Source: Sporomusaceae bacterium (GTDB lineage: Bacteria > Bacillota > Negativicutes > DSM-13327). From it: a DNA stretch of 6,449 nucleotides. Below are positions 1-6,239 of this stretch, piece after piece; position 1 is the first letter of the stretch; every line of letters begins with the position of its first letter. A model generated the notes under the pieces. That model did not search any database, was not told where the DNA came from, and saw only the letters and a program-made list of their open reading frames with translations. The stretch spans positions 1-6,449 of the forward strand of contig JAPUES010000242.1 in NCBI GenBank assembly GCA_027492445.1. Direction: 5' to 3'. A program made the position numbers and the translations under genes.

Positions 1-30
1 GCCATACTATCACCTCTGTAATAGTATGGC
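1..30 (-). promoter_or_regulatory. Perfect hairpin at window edge: operon terminator or sequestered start of next gene
   Basis: Positions 1-10 and 21-30 are exact reverse complements, giving a 10-bp stem with a 10-nt loop, 15 nt past the stop of the DUF4911-type gene. On the minus strand the loop contains GAGGTG, and after 7 nt from GAGG an ATG follows at 5-3, inside the 3' arm. Spacing and sequence are those of a good ribosome binding site. Any U-tract of a terminator would fall to the left of base 1 and cannot be seen. It is therefore either the operon terminator or the translation start of a fifth gene folded into a hairpin that hides its start codon. I slightly favour a gene start because of the ribosome-binding-site match. 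Confidence 0.5.
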
Positions 31-44
31 ATTACTACATAAAA

Positions 45-254
45 TTATTTTAAAGTTACATATTCAAAGTCAATTGGCAGGTTTTCTAAAATTTTCTCTA
101 CCTCACCATAGGTATCTGGTGTGGTGCGAATACGCAGTACGCCGAGTCGATCTTTAACAGTAGTTACGACCCCTAGGTACTCATAGCCTTCCATAATGCG
201 ATTCATAAAATTGATATGTTTAACATCAATCTGGATTAAAATTTCTTCACGCAT
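45..254 (-). CDS. Small conserved protein of DUF4911 type
   Basis: This 69-residue acidic protein resembles the DUF4911 family of unknown function found in Negativicutes and Clostridia; the match is from memory of the family's central motif (about residues 22-50, GYEYLGVVTTV then LRIRTTPDTY). Predicted secondary structure alternates strand (4-10), helix (13-24), strand (26-33), strand (37-44), helix (49-58), strand (63-68). This beta-alpha-beta-beta-alpha-beta order is typical of small ferredoxin-like or ACT-like folds. No catalytic or cysteine motif is visible. The ATG overlaps the end of the trhP-like gene by 8 nt (ATGCGTGA), so it is almost certainly co-translated with it; its own Shine-Dalgarno is weak (GGGTGA just upstream). 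It is the last complete gene of the mltG operon. Function is unknown; position suggests an accessory role in tRNA U34 modification, which is inference only. Confidence 0.85.
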   Translation of the reverse strand: MREEILIQIDVKHINFMNRIMEGYEYLGVVTTVKDRLGVLRIRTTPDTYGEVEKILENLPIDFEYVTLK

Positions 255-1476
255 CTCTTGTCACCCGTCGGCGCAGCATAGCAAATTCCTGTACAGGCTT
301 ACTCATACGCATCCTAAGTAGTTGTTGGGGATGAGGAGCAACCTGGATTCCATTGCCATCTAAATCAAACATTTCCGTAATAACCTGACCATAATTTTCC
401 TGTCCTGGCTGCATAATCTCTATTTCCTGACCAACCTTCATATTATTGCGTTGCTCAATAACTGCCATTCCAGTGCTTTCATCATAACCTTTGACTAAGC
501 CAATAAAATCATGTGTCTGTTCATAGGAAGAAGAAGTATAGATTTGATCATCCTCTGTTGTTTTATTAAAATAAAATCCTGAAGTATAGTTCCTGTGAGA
601 AATTTTCTGTAATTCTTCTACCCATTCCTCTTTCATATGAAAACCCTGGGGATCCGCCATATAGGTATCAATCGCATCCCGATAGACCTTAATGACCGTG
701 GCTACATAATGTACACTTTTCATGCGACCTTCGATTTTAAAACTATCCAAACCACTCGTTATAAGTTCCGGTATATTCGGCAACAAACATAGATCTTTCG
801 AATTAAAAATGTACGTTCCTCGCTCATCTTCCATAACAGGATAATATTCACCTGGACGTTTTTCTTCCACTACATGAAATTTCCAGCGACAGGATTGAGC
901 ACATTGCCCTCGATTCGCATCACGATTTGTAAAATAATTGCTCATTAAGCAACGTCCAGAATAGGATATACACATGGCTCCATGTATGAAGGCTTCTAAT
1001 TCAATAGTAGTTTTTTCCCTAATTATTTTAATATCAGCCAAAGAAAGTTCTCGTGCTAATACCACGCGGCTAGCACCAAGTTCCTGCCAAGCCAGTACCG
1101 ATGACCAATTTGTATTATTGGCCTGGGTACTAATATGTATCGGCATTGTTGGCGCCACCTGCCGCACAATCCGATATACCCCAAGGTCAGAAACAATCAC
1201 GGCATCTACCTTACTATCTGATAAAAACTGAATATAATCAGGCAAAGAGACTAGGTCTTCATTATGGGGAAAAATATTCACCGTTACATAGGCTTTTTTT
1301 CCCATACTATGGGCAAATTCAACTCCCTCTTGAAGTTCCTTATCATCAAAGTTATCACTAAAGGCTCTTAATCCAAAAGCCTTGCCACCCATAAAGACTG
1401 CGTCAGCACCATAATAAAGAGCCATTTTGAGTTTTTCAAGATTGCCAGCTGGTGCTAAAAGTTCAGGTTTTTTCAC
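247..1476 (-). CDS. trhP: U32 family protein, tRNA U34 hydroxylation protein TrhP-like (YrrO/YegQ type)
   Basis: This 409-residue protein has the U32 'peptidase' layout. An N-terminal TIM-barrel-like domain begins PELLAPAGN (4-11) and GADAVFMGG (23-31). The family signature spans about 161-179 (EAFIHGAMC...SGRCLMS). A C-terminal beta-barrel domain covers roughly 320-395. Cysteines 169, 176, 192 and 196, plus 230, lie where U32 tRNA/rRNA hydroxylases hold conserved cysteines, probably for an iron-sulfur cluster. Family knowledge: TrhP (E. coli YegQ, Bacillus YrrN/YrrO) makes 5-hydroxyuridine at wobble U34 of tRNA with a prephenate-derived donor and without O2. The TrmR-like methyltransferase gene just upstream overlaps it by 14 nt and would act on the product, which supports this over a collagenase-like protease. 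The GTG start has GAGGAG 9 nt upstream (1486-1491). The length matches YrrO; a separate YrrN-like short paralogue is absent here. Confidence 0.88.
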   Translation of the reverse strand: MKKPELLAPAGNLEKLKMALYYGADAVFMGGKAFGLRAFSDNFDDKELQEGVEFAHSMGKKAYVTVNIFPHNEDLVSLPDYIQFLSDSKVDAVIVSDLGVYRIVRQVAPTMPIHISTQANNTNWSSVLAWQELGASRVVLARELSLADIKIIREKTTIELEAFIHGAMCISYSGRCLMSNYFTNRDANRGQCAQSCRWKFHVVEEKRPGEYYPVMEDERGTYIFNSKDLCLLPNIPELITSGLDSFKIEGRMKSVHYVATVIKVYRDAIDTYMADPQGFHMKEEWVEELQKISHRNYTSGFYFNKTTEDDQIYTSSSYEQTHDFIGLVKGYDESTGMAVIEQRNNMKVGQEIEIMQPGQENYGQVITEMFDLDGNGIQVAPHPQQLLRMRMSKPVQEFAMLRRRVTRDA

Positions 1477-2083
1477 TATTCATTGCTCCTCGATAATACG
1501 AAATAGCTACGCCATCACCTTCCTCATAGATGGTGGTAGAGAAGCGGGGATCTTGATTCACAAAATCTAAATATTCTCGCAGTCGTTTTACAATAGTCCG
1601 ATAACGTTTTAAAGGTGGTTCATTACTCATAACCATACCACGAAACAGTACATTATCAGCAACAATAACTGCGCCTACAGAAAGTTTATCCATAACCTTT
1701 TCTAAATAATCAAGGTATTGACCCTTAGCAGCATCAATAAATACCATATCAAAGGTGTCCTCAAGCTGGTCTAAAATCACGCTAGCATCGCCATCCATGA
1801 GCTGTATTTGCTCAATTCTGCCTGCTCTCGTAATAAAATCATAGGCCGTATCAATTCGATTAGCATCTTGTTCGATTGTAATTATTTTACCATTGGGGGG
1901 CATATTCTCAGCCATTACTAAGGCCGAATAGCCTACTGCTGTGCCTACTTCTAAAATGGATTTAGGAGCATTTTTTTTAACCGTATCCATTAATAATTGA
2001 CGACTATCTTTGTTAATAATTGGGACATTATGTTCATCTGCATATTTTTCAATTTCTGCAAATAAATCTAACATATCATTCAT
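1463..2083 (-). CDS. trmR: SAM-dependent O-methyltransferase, TrmR-like tRNA 5-hydroxyuridine methyltransferase
   Basis: This 206-residue class I methyltransferase is of the cation-dependent O-methyltransferase family (catechol/caffeoyl-CoA OMT-like). SAM motif I is LEVGTAVGY (44-52), E71 is the acidic ribose-binding residue, and DGDA lies at 97-100. FIDAAK (115-120) and DNVL (143-146) supply the usual metal ligands D117, D143 and N144. Family knowledge: Bacillus TrmR (YrrM) methylates ho5U34 to mo5U34 in tRNA. Sequence alone would fit several small-molecule OMTs. The assignment rests on context: it sits between mltG and a U32 TrhP-like gene, the same order as Bacillus yrrL-yrrM-yrrN/O. ATG follows the mltG stop by 1 nt, with AGGTGA (2093-2098) inside mltG, 9 nt upstream. 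The last 14 nt overlap the next gene. Confidence 0.88.
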   Translation of the reverse strand: MNDMLDLFAEIEKYADEHNVPIINKDSRQLLMDTVKKNAPKSILEVGTAVGYSALVMAENMPPNGKIITIEQDANRIDTAYDFITRAGRIEQIQLMDGDASVILDQLEDTFDMVFIDAAKGQYLDYLEKVMDKLSVGAVIVADNVLFRGMVMSNEPPLKRYRTIVKRLREYLDFVNQDPRFSTTIYEEGDGVAISYYRGAMNSEKT

Positions 2084-2084
2084 A

Positions 2085-3092
2085 TTATCTACTCACCTGC
2101 TCTATTGCTATTAAATGTTCTCCATAGGTTTTACTAAAATGATGGGCCCCTTCCTTATCTGCTACAAAATATAAATACTCTGTTTTCTTGGGGTATAAAA
2201 CGGCTTGGAGTGCTGCCATTCCAGGATTTGCAATTGGCCCTGGTGGCAATCCTGGATGTAGATAAGTATTATAAGGAGAAGGTATTTCCGTATCTCGCAC
2301 TGTTAGCTCGGCTTTAGGATAACCTAAAATATACTGAATGGTTGCGCAAGATTGTAATGGCATATCAAGTTTTAAACGATTAAGAAATACCCCGGCGATG
2401 ATTGGTCGGTCTTCCGGCAATTGAGCTTCTTTTTCCACTAAAGACGCTAAAATAACAGCTTCTTGAATAGATAACCCAAGTTCTGCAGTGCGTGCACGCA
2501 GACTATCATCAAACTGTTTATCAAATTGCGTTGTCATCATACTTAAAATTTGTTCTTCCGTAGCTCCTTTCCCAATTCGATAGGTATCCGGAAATAAATA
2601 ACCTTCTGTTTTATAAACCGTATTTGCATTTTGCGTTACCATATAAGCATAAGGAACAAAATCCTGAGCAATTTTCTTGAAAGTTGCAGCACTACCGATA
2701 TTTTTTGTTTGCAAGGAGGTGGCAACTTGTTCTACCGTGTACCCCTCCGGGATGGTAATGAGCTGATAGGTGGTTTCTCCCTTTCCTAGCATTGTTATAA
2801 TTTGCTGCATGGTCATATTATTATTAATAATATATTCACCAGCCTGCAGAGAATTTTGCATCCCTTGTACCTTAGATACTACTTGAAATAAAAAGACATT
2901 TTTAATAATACCCTCTTTATATAGTAGCTCACCAATATCACGAGCTGCCATTCCTGGCTTGACTTGAATTATATATTTTTCTGTCGTTACAGAGGTTACT
3001 TGCTGGGATAATCCATATACAATGCTACCTAAGCCTATTAAAGCAATGACCAACATAATATGGAACTTATAGATACGTAATTGTCTCCCCAT
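2085..3092 (-). CDS. mltG: Endolytic murein transglycosylase MltG (YceG-like)
   Basis: This 335-residue membrane-anchored enzyme cleaves nascent peptidoglycan strands and is thought to set glycan chain length and release them from the membrane. A short basic cytoplasmic tail precedes one transmembrane helix (about 11-29). A LysM-like subdomain covers roughly 40-105, and the YceG catalytic domain about 110-333. Visible family motifs are IPEGYT (114-119), GYLFPDTYRI (164-173), ASLVEKEA (216-223), IAGVFLNRL (232-240), MPLQSCATIQY (244-254), HPGLPPGPIANPG (279-291) and FVADKEGAHHFS (309-320). The catalytic glutamate is best placed at E220 by comparison with the EKE motif of E. coli MltG. Length and start are normal for the family; the ATG has GAGGTGAT (3098-3105) with about 9 nt spacing from GAGG. 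It is the first gene of the operon. It corresponds to Bacillus yrrL. Confidence 0.95.
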   Translation of the reverse strand: MGRQLRIYKFHIMLVIALIGLGSIVYGLSQQVTSVTTEKYIIQVKPGMAARDIGELLYKEGIIKNVFLFQVVSKVQGMQNSLQAGEYIINNNMTMQQIITMLGKGETTYQLITIPEGYTVEQVATSLQTKNIGSAATFKKIAQDFVPYAYMVTQNANTVYKTEGYLFPDTYRIGKGATEEQILSMMTTQFDKQFDDSLRARTAELGLSIQEAVILASLVEKEAQLPEDRPIIAGVFLNRLKLDMPLQSCATIQYILGYPKAELTVRDTEIPSPYNTYLHPGLPPGPIANPGMAALQAVLYPKKTEYLYFVADKEGAHHFSKTYGEHLIAIEQVSR

Positions 3093-3097
3093 CTGTA

Positions 3098-3172
3098 ATC
3101 ACCTCGCTGTTACATGCCTCTATTTTTTTTAATTACTTGTTATATTATACACTCATGTGCGTTGTTTGTACA
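3098..3172 (-). promoter_or_regulatory. Promoter and ribosome binding site of the mltG operon
   Basis: On the minus strand a consensus -10 TATAAT lies at 3149-3144. A TGTACA box (3172-3167, 4/6 to the -35 consensus) lies 17 bp upstream. Transcription would begin near 3137, leaving a 45-nt leader that contains an A8 tract and ends with the Shine-Dalgarno GAGGTGAT (3105-3098). The upstream terminator at 3242-3269 supports a fresh start of transcription here. No operator-like repeat is obvious other than the palindromic TGTACA itself. Confidence 0.65.
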
Positions 3173-3239
3173 ATTAACTACAACGGCATACGTCGAGGAA
3201 ACTTCTTTTTAATGTCCAAAGTAATATTATAAACCAAAA

Positions 3240-3347
3240 TTAAAAAAAATACCACCTTTTAGGTGGTATCAGACTATAGACAACAGGTCCTAATAAACCA
3301 AAAGCAGCCAAAATAATTGCGGCAAAGTTAATTACATTGGCTACCAT
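3240..3347 (-). CDS. Putative small hydrophobic protein, ending inside a terminator hairpin (possible frameshifted gene)
   Basis: This short frame starts 16 nt past the stop of the second CNNM gene and encodes 35 residues. N-terminal MVANVINFAA is followed by a clear transmembrane-like stretch (5-27) and the end IPPKRWYFF. Its final codons, IPPKRWYFF, coincide with the terminator stem and T tract at 3242-3269. The run TTTTTTTT permits a shift: one added T, or a -1 slip on T TTT TTT, would continue the frame through TTA and 20 more codons (3240-3178), ending KKKFPRRMPL and TAG just before the mltG promoter. The composite would be 56 residues with two hydrophobic stretches and a basic tail. I do not recognise the family. 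No good Shine-Dalgarno precedes the ATG, so translation might depend on coupling to the upstream gene. It could be a genuine small protein, a decayed gene or a chance frame. Confidence 0.4.
   Translation of the reverse strand: MVANVINFAAIILAAFGLLGPVVYSLIPPKRWYFF
3242..3269 (-). terminator. Intrinsic terminator after the second CNNM gene
   Basis: On the minus strand a perfect 9-bp stem (ATACCACCT, 3269-3261, with AGGTGGTAT, 3257-3249) closes a 3-nt AAA loop. The 3' arm runs directly into eight T residues (3249-3242). This is a textbook Rho-independent terminator, about 95 nt past the stop of the CNNM gene. It isolates that gene from the mltG operon. It also overlaps the end of a small reading frame. 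Confidence 0.9.
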
Positions 3348-3363
3348 ACACCAGGGAAAATCA

Positions 3364-4686
3364 CTAACCTAATGCGAAAACTTCATTTCTTTCCATTTTG
3401 CGCATCAGAACTCTATTAATACGCATATTGTCAACTTCCTCAATAATGAACTCGCAATTTTCGTATTCGATTTTTTGACCAATCTGGGGCGACATCTCAA
3501 CTATTGAGCATATCCAACCACCAATCGTATCGAAATTTTCTGAATCGAGCCTTAGCCCTAAAATTTCGTTTGCTTCATCAATCAGCAAACGACCATCAAC
3601 CGAATATGCATTATCCTCACGAGTTTCTACTAAAGGGCGTTCTTCATCAAACTCATCTTGAATTTCACCAACGATTTCTTCTAATATATCTTCGACCGTC
3701 ACCAAACCAGCAGTTCCACCATACTCATCGATTACAATCGCCATTTGCGTCCTGTTTTTTTGTAAAAGTTTGAGCAAGTTGCTGATAGACATTGACTCAG
3801 GGATTGACGTTACTTTCCGCACCATTTCTCGAATGTCAGGGTTTTTCCCTTTCACTACCGCTTCGAGTATATCTTTAACATGAACAAAACCAATAATGTT
3901 ATCTTTATCATGTTCATATACTGGATAGCGTGTTAGCTGCTCTGTCAATGCTTTATCCAGGTTTTCCGTAAAAGTGTCTTGAACATCTAAACAAACCATA
4001 TCGATACGAGGAATCATAATATCACGGGCATCTCTTTCGGCAAAGTCAAAAATATTGTCGACAAAAGTGAGCTCTGTCTGATTAATATAGCCTTGCTTAT
4101 GACTTTCTTCCATCAAAATTCGAATTTCAGCTTCCGTATGTGCCGATTCATGCTCGTTCGCCGCCTGAATGCCTACCCCACGAAGAATCCAATTAGAAAT
4201 TGCATTTAAAACCCATATAAACGGATACATTAACTTATAAAAGCCAATCAACGGTACCGCTATCCATAGGATGACACTCACTGCTTTTTGTATTGCCAAA
4301 GACTTAGGCGCCAATTCTCCTAGTATAATGTGTAAAGCAGTAATGATAGAAAAGGCAATTGCAAAAGAAACAGTATGAATAATCTGTGCTGGAAATCCCC
4401 AATTCATCATAATCGGCTCAATCATAACGGCAATAGCTGGTTCGCCAATCCACCCTAGACCAAGAGATGCAAGAGTAATCCCTAACTGACAAGCCGACAA
4501 ATACGCATCGAGATGATTTACAATTTTTTTTGCAAATCTAGCTCTCGTATTCCCTTCCTGTAAGAGCGTATCAATACGAGTACTCCGCACTTTAACCATG
4601 GCAAATTCAGCGGCAACGAAAAAACCATTTAATACAACCAAAAACATTACCAGAAACAAATTTAACATTATAGACGCAGGGTCCAA
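3364..4686 (-). CDS. CNNM/CorC-type transporter with CBS pair (second, downstream paralogue)
   Basis: This is an integral membrane protein of about 440 residues from the TTG start (4686). From there it has four hydrophobic segments in the N-terminal DUF21/CNNM domain (about 8-30, 63-90, 101-125, 135-160), with motifs SACQLGIT, LGWIGEP and GELAPKSLAIQ. A CBS pair follows (about 222-345: MIPRIDM, RYPVYEHD, and DEYGGTAGLVTVEDILEEIVGEI), then the CorC/HlyC C-terminal domain (355-435, YSVDGRLL, DTIGGW). Family knowledge: relatives such as Bacillus MpfA and CorC export Mg2+ (and Co2+), with ATP/Mg bound at the CBS pair. The 'hemolysin' label for this family is historical. The start is uncertain. 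An ATG at 4779 lacks a usable Shine-Dalgarno and adds 31 atypical residues. TTG at 4686 gives MDPAS..., matching the start chosen for the upstream paralogue. A strong GGAGGTGA (4728-4721) points to an in-frame ATT at 4716. The domain ends at a normal length, with tandem stops TAG TGA. Confidence 0.92.
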   Translation of the reverse strand: MDPASIMLNLFLVMFLVVLNGFFVAAEFAMVKVRSTRIDTLLQEGNTRARFAKKIVNHLDAYLSACQLGITLASLGLGWIGEPAIAVMIEPIMMNWGFPAQIIHTVSFAIAFSIITALHIILGELAPKSLAIQKAVSVILWIAVPLIGFYKLMYPFIWVLNAISNWILRGVGIQAANEHESAHTEAEIRILMEESHKQGYINQTELTFVDNIFDFAERDARDIMIPRIDMVCLDVQDTFTENLDKALTEQLTRYPVYEHDKDNIIGFVHVKDILEAVVKGKNPDIREMVRKVTSIPESMSISNLLKLLQKNRTQMAIVIDEYGGTAGLVTVEDILEEIVGEIQDEFDEERPLVETREDNAYSVDGRLLIDEANEILGLRLDSENFDTIGGWICSIVEMSPQIGQKIEYENCEFIIEEVDNMRINRVLMRKMERNEVFALG

Positions 4687-4789
4687 TAAATCCCTATCTC
4701 CCTCAATAGAGAGAATCGGTTCACCTCCATATATTTTAATATAGACTACATAAAACTTATACCTTACTAACCTAGGCATCTCACTCTTG

Positions 4790-4833
4790 CTAGTATTACT
4801 AGTTATAATAAGGGTTCATACCGCAAACTACAA
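4790..4833 (-). promoter_or_regulatory. Candidate promoter and 13-bp palindrome upstream of the second CNNM gene
   Basis: On the minus strand TTGTAG (4833-4828, 3/6 match to the -35 consensus) and TATTAT (4810-4805, 5/6 match to the -10) are 17 bp apart. A perfect palindrome, CTAGTATTACTAG (4790-4802; arms of 6 around one base), covers the predicted start site near 4798 and could be a repressor operator. The terminator just upstream makes a separate promoter likely, but the -35 is poor. Confidence 0.4.
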
Positions 4834-4878
4834 ACCCGCTGTATATCTCCTTTGGAGCAAATTGAGGGAATCTGGCAC

Positions 4879-4905
4879 AAAAAGCCATACTGCCAGTATG
4901 ACTTT
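4879..4905 (-). terminator. Intrinsic terminator after the first CNNM gene
   Basis: On the minus strand 4905-4895 (AAAGTCATACT) pairs with 4891-4881 (AGTATGGCTTT) around a GGC loop: 11 pairs, including one G-U. The stem ends in CTTTTTG, a five-T tract. It begins 9 nt past the stop of the first CNNM gene. It is moderately strong and may allow some read-through into the second CNNM gene. Confidence 0.75.
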
Positions 4906-4913
4906 CATTTAGA

Positions 4914-6239
4914 TTATTCCTTATTCTCTTCTGCTGACTCAACTCCTGTTGTTACATCAAAACGTAGAATACTTTTCCGCTTTATCTCAGAGATCGTAAA
5001 AATAAATCCCCCATAGAAAAGAGTTGCTCCCTTTTCCAACTTTTCTCGGTAATTACTAATAAACCAGCCACCTAAGGTGTGAAAGTTATCCGCCTGTATA
5101 TTGATATTTAAAACTTGTTGAACCTCTATAATCGATGTCTTTGCATCCACTGAGTAATGTCCTGGTGCAAGTTCTAATATGGATGGTACATTTTCGTCAT
5201 CATACTCATCGTCTATTTCTCCAACAATTTCCTCCAGAACATCCTCAAGGGCAACAATCCCCGCAGTACCTCCATATTCATCTAAGATGATAGCTAGCTG
5301 CTTTCGTTGTTTTTGCATATGTTGTAATATCTCAACAACAGGCGTAAATTCATAAATGAATAATGGTTCCCTATATAATTCTTTTAAAGAAGTTAATTCC
5401 TCTTTCCGCAGAAACAAAGCCAGTAAATCCTTCGAATGGATGTAGGCGATAATTTGGTCTTTGTCTCCTAAACATACCGGATATCTTCCAAATTGTCCTT
5501 CTCCTATAATCTGTAGATTTTCCTCGATAGGAAAATGATCATATAAACATACTATATCTGTGCGTGGAATCATAATATCTACAGCAACTTTTTCATTCAT
5601 CTCAAAGATATTATTTGTCATTTCTAACTCAGTTTGATTGATTCCCCCACCTTCATGGCTCTGAACCATTAACATTCGGATTTCCTCTTCTGAGTGAACA
5701 CTGTGATGCTCACCCACATTGCGAAGGCCAAACCAACTGATTAATATATTTGCTGCACCATTCAACAGCCAAATAGCTGGATACATTATTTTATAAAACC
5801 ATATCAGCGGCCCAGCTAGTAAAAGCGTTACCTTTTCCGCACGTTGAATAGCCAGAGATTTCGGTGCTAATTCGCCGACTACTACATGCAAAAAAGTAAT
5901 AACGGAAAATCCTATAAGAAAAGAAATGCCTCCAACTGCTTGCTTGCTCAAACCTAGGGAATACAATGTCGGTTCTACTAATTTTGCTACTGTTGGCTCT
6001 CCTAACCACCCCAAAGCAAGAGCGGTTAGCGTAATACCCAATTGGCAGGCCGATAAATAGCCATCTAGATTGTTAATAACTTTCTTAGCGCTTTCTGCTG
6101 CCTTATTACCCTCATTGATTAACTGTTGTATTCTAGATTCTCGAATTTTAATGATTGCAAATTCCACTGCTACAAAAAAAGCCGTCGCAGCAATAAGCAC
6201 TATTATAAGAACTATATTTAGACCAACATATGAATCCAA
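4914..6239 (-). CDS. CNNM/CorC-type transporter with CBS pair (first, upstream paralogue)
   Basis: This protein of about 441 residues is a paralogue of the next gene. From the TTG start it has an N-terminal four-segment DUF21/CNNM membrane domain (about 6-30, 62-90, 102-125, 135-165) with SACQLGIT, LGWLGEP and GELAPKSLAIQ. A CBS pair follows (about 220-345), with MIPRTDI, RYPVCLGDKD and DEYGGTAGIVALEDVLEEIVGEI, and then the CorC/HlyC domain (358-430, YSVDAKTS, HTLGGW). It probably moves Mg2+ or Co2+ out of the cell, as known for MpfA/CorC; the substrate is not provable from sequence. TTG at 6239 is preferred because AGGAG lies 8 nt upstream (6253-6249). A GTG at 6263 would add 8 residues but has no good Shine-Dalgarno. 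The tail ends in an acidic ESAEENKE. It has its own promoter, foldable leader and terminator. Confidence 0.92.
   Translation of the reverse strand: MDSYVGLNIVLIIVLIAATAFFVAVEFAIIKIRESRIQQLINEGNKAAESAKKVINNLDGYLSACQLGITLTALALGWLGEPTVAKLVEPTLYSLGLSKQAVGGISFLIGFSVITFLHVVVGELAPKSLAIQRAEKVTLLLAGPLIWFYKIMYPAIWLLNGAANILISWFGLRNVGEHHSVHSEEEIRMLMVQSHEGGGINQTELEMTNNIFEMNEKVAVDIMIPRTDIVCLYDHFPIEENLQIIGEGQFGRYPVCLGDKDQIIAYIHSKDLLALFLRKEELTSLKELYREPLFIYEFTPVVEILQHMQKQRKQLAIILDEYGGTAGIVALEDVLEEIVGEIDDEYDDENVPSILELAPGHYSVDAKTSIIEVQQVLNINIQADNFHTLGGWFISNYREKLEKGATLFYGGFIFTISEIKRKSILRFDVTTGVESAEENKE

Noticed and set aside
974..1361. Two overlapping plus-strand open frames of 71-85 codons
   Set aside because: They lie wholly antisense to the trhP-like gene, whose motifs are intact, and have no ribosome binding site or recognisable domain.
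3226..3231. A second TATAAT (minus strand) as another mltG promoter
   Set aside because: It lies directly after the terminator with no -35 or TGn extension; the element at 3144-3172 is better.
3504..3773. 89-codon plus-strand open frame
   Set aside because: Antisense to the CBS/CorC part of the second CNNM gene; its composition (rich in His, Gln, Phe) is typical of a shadow frame.
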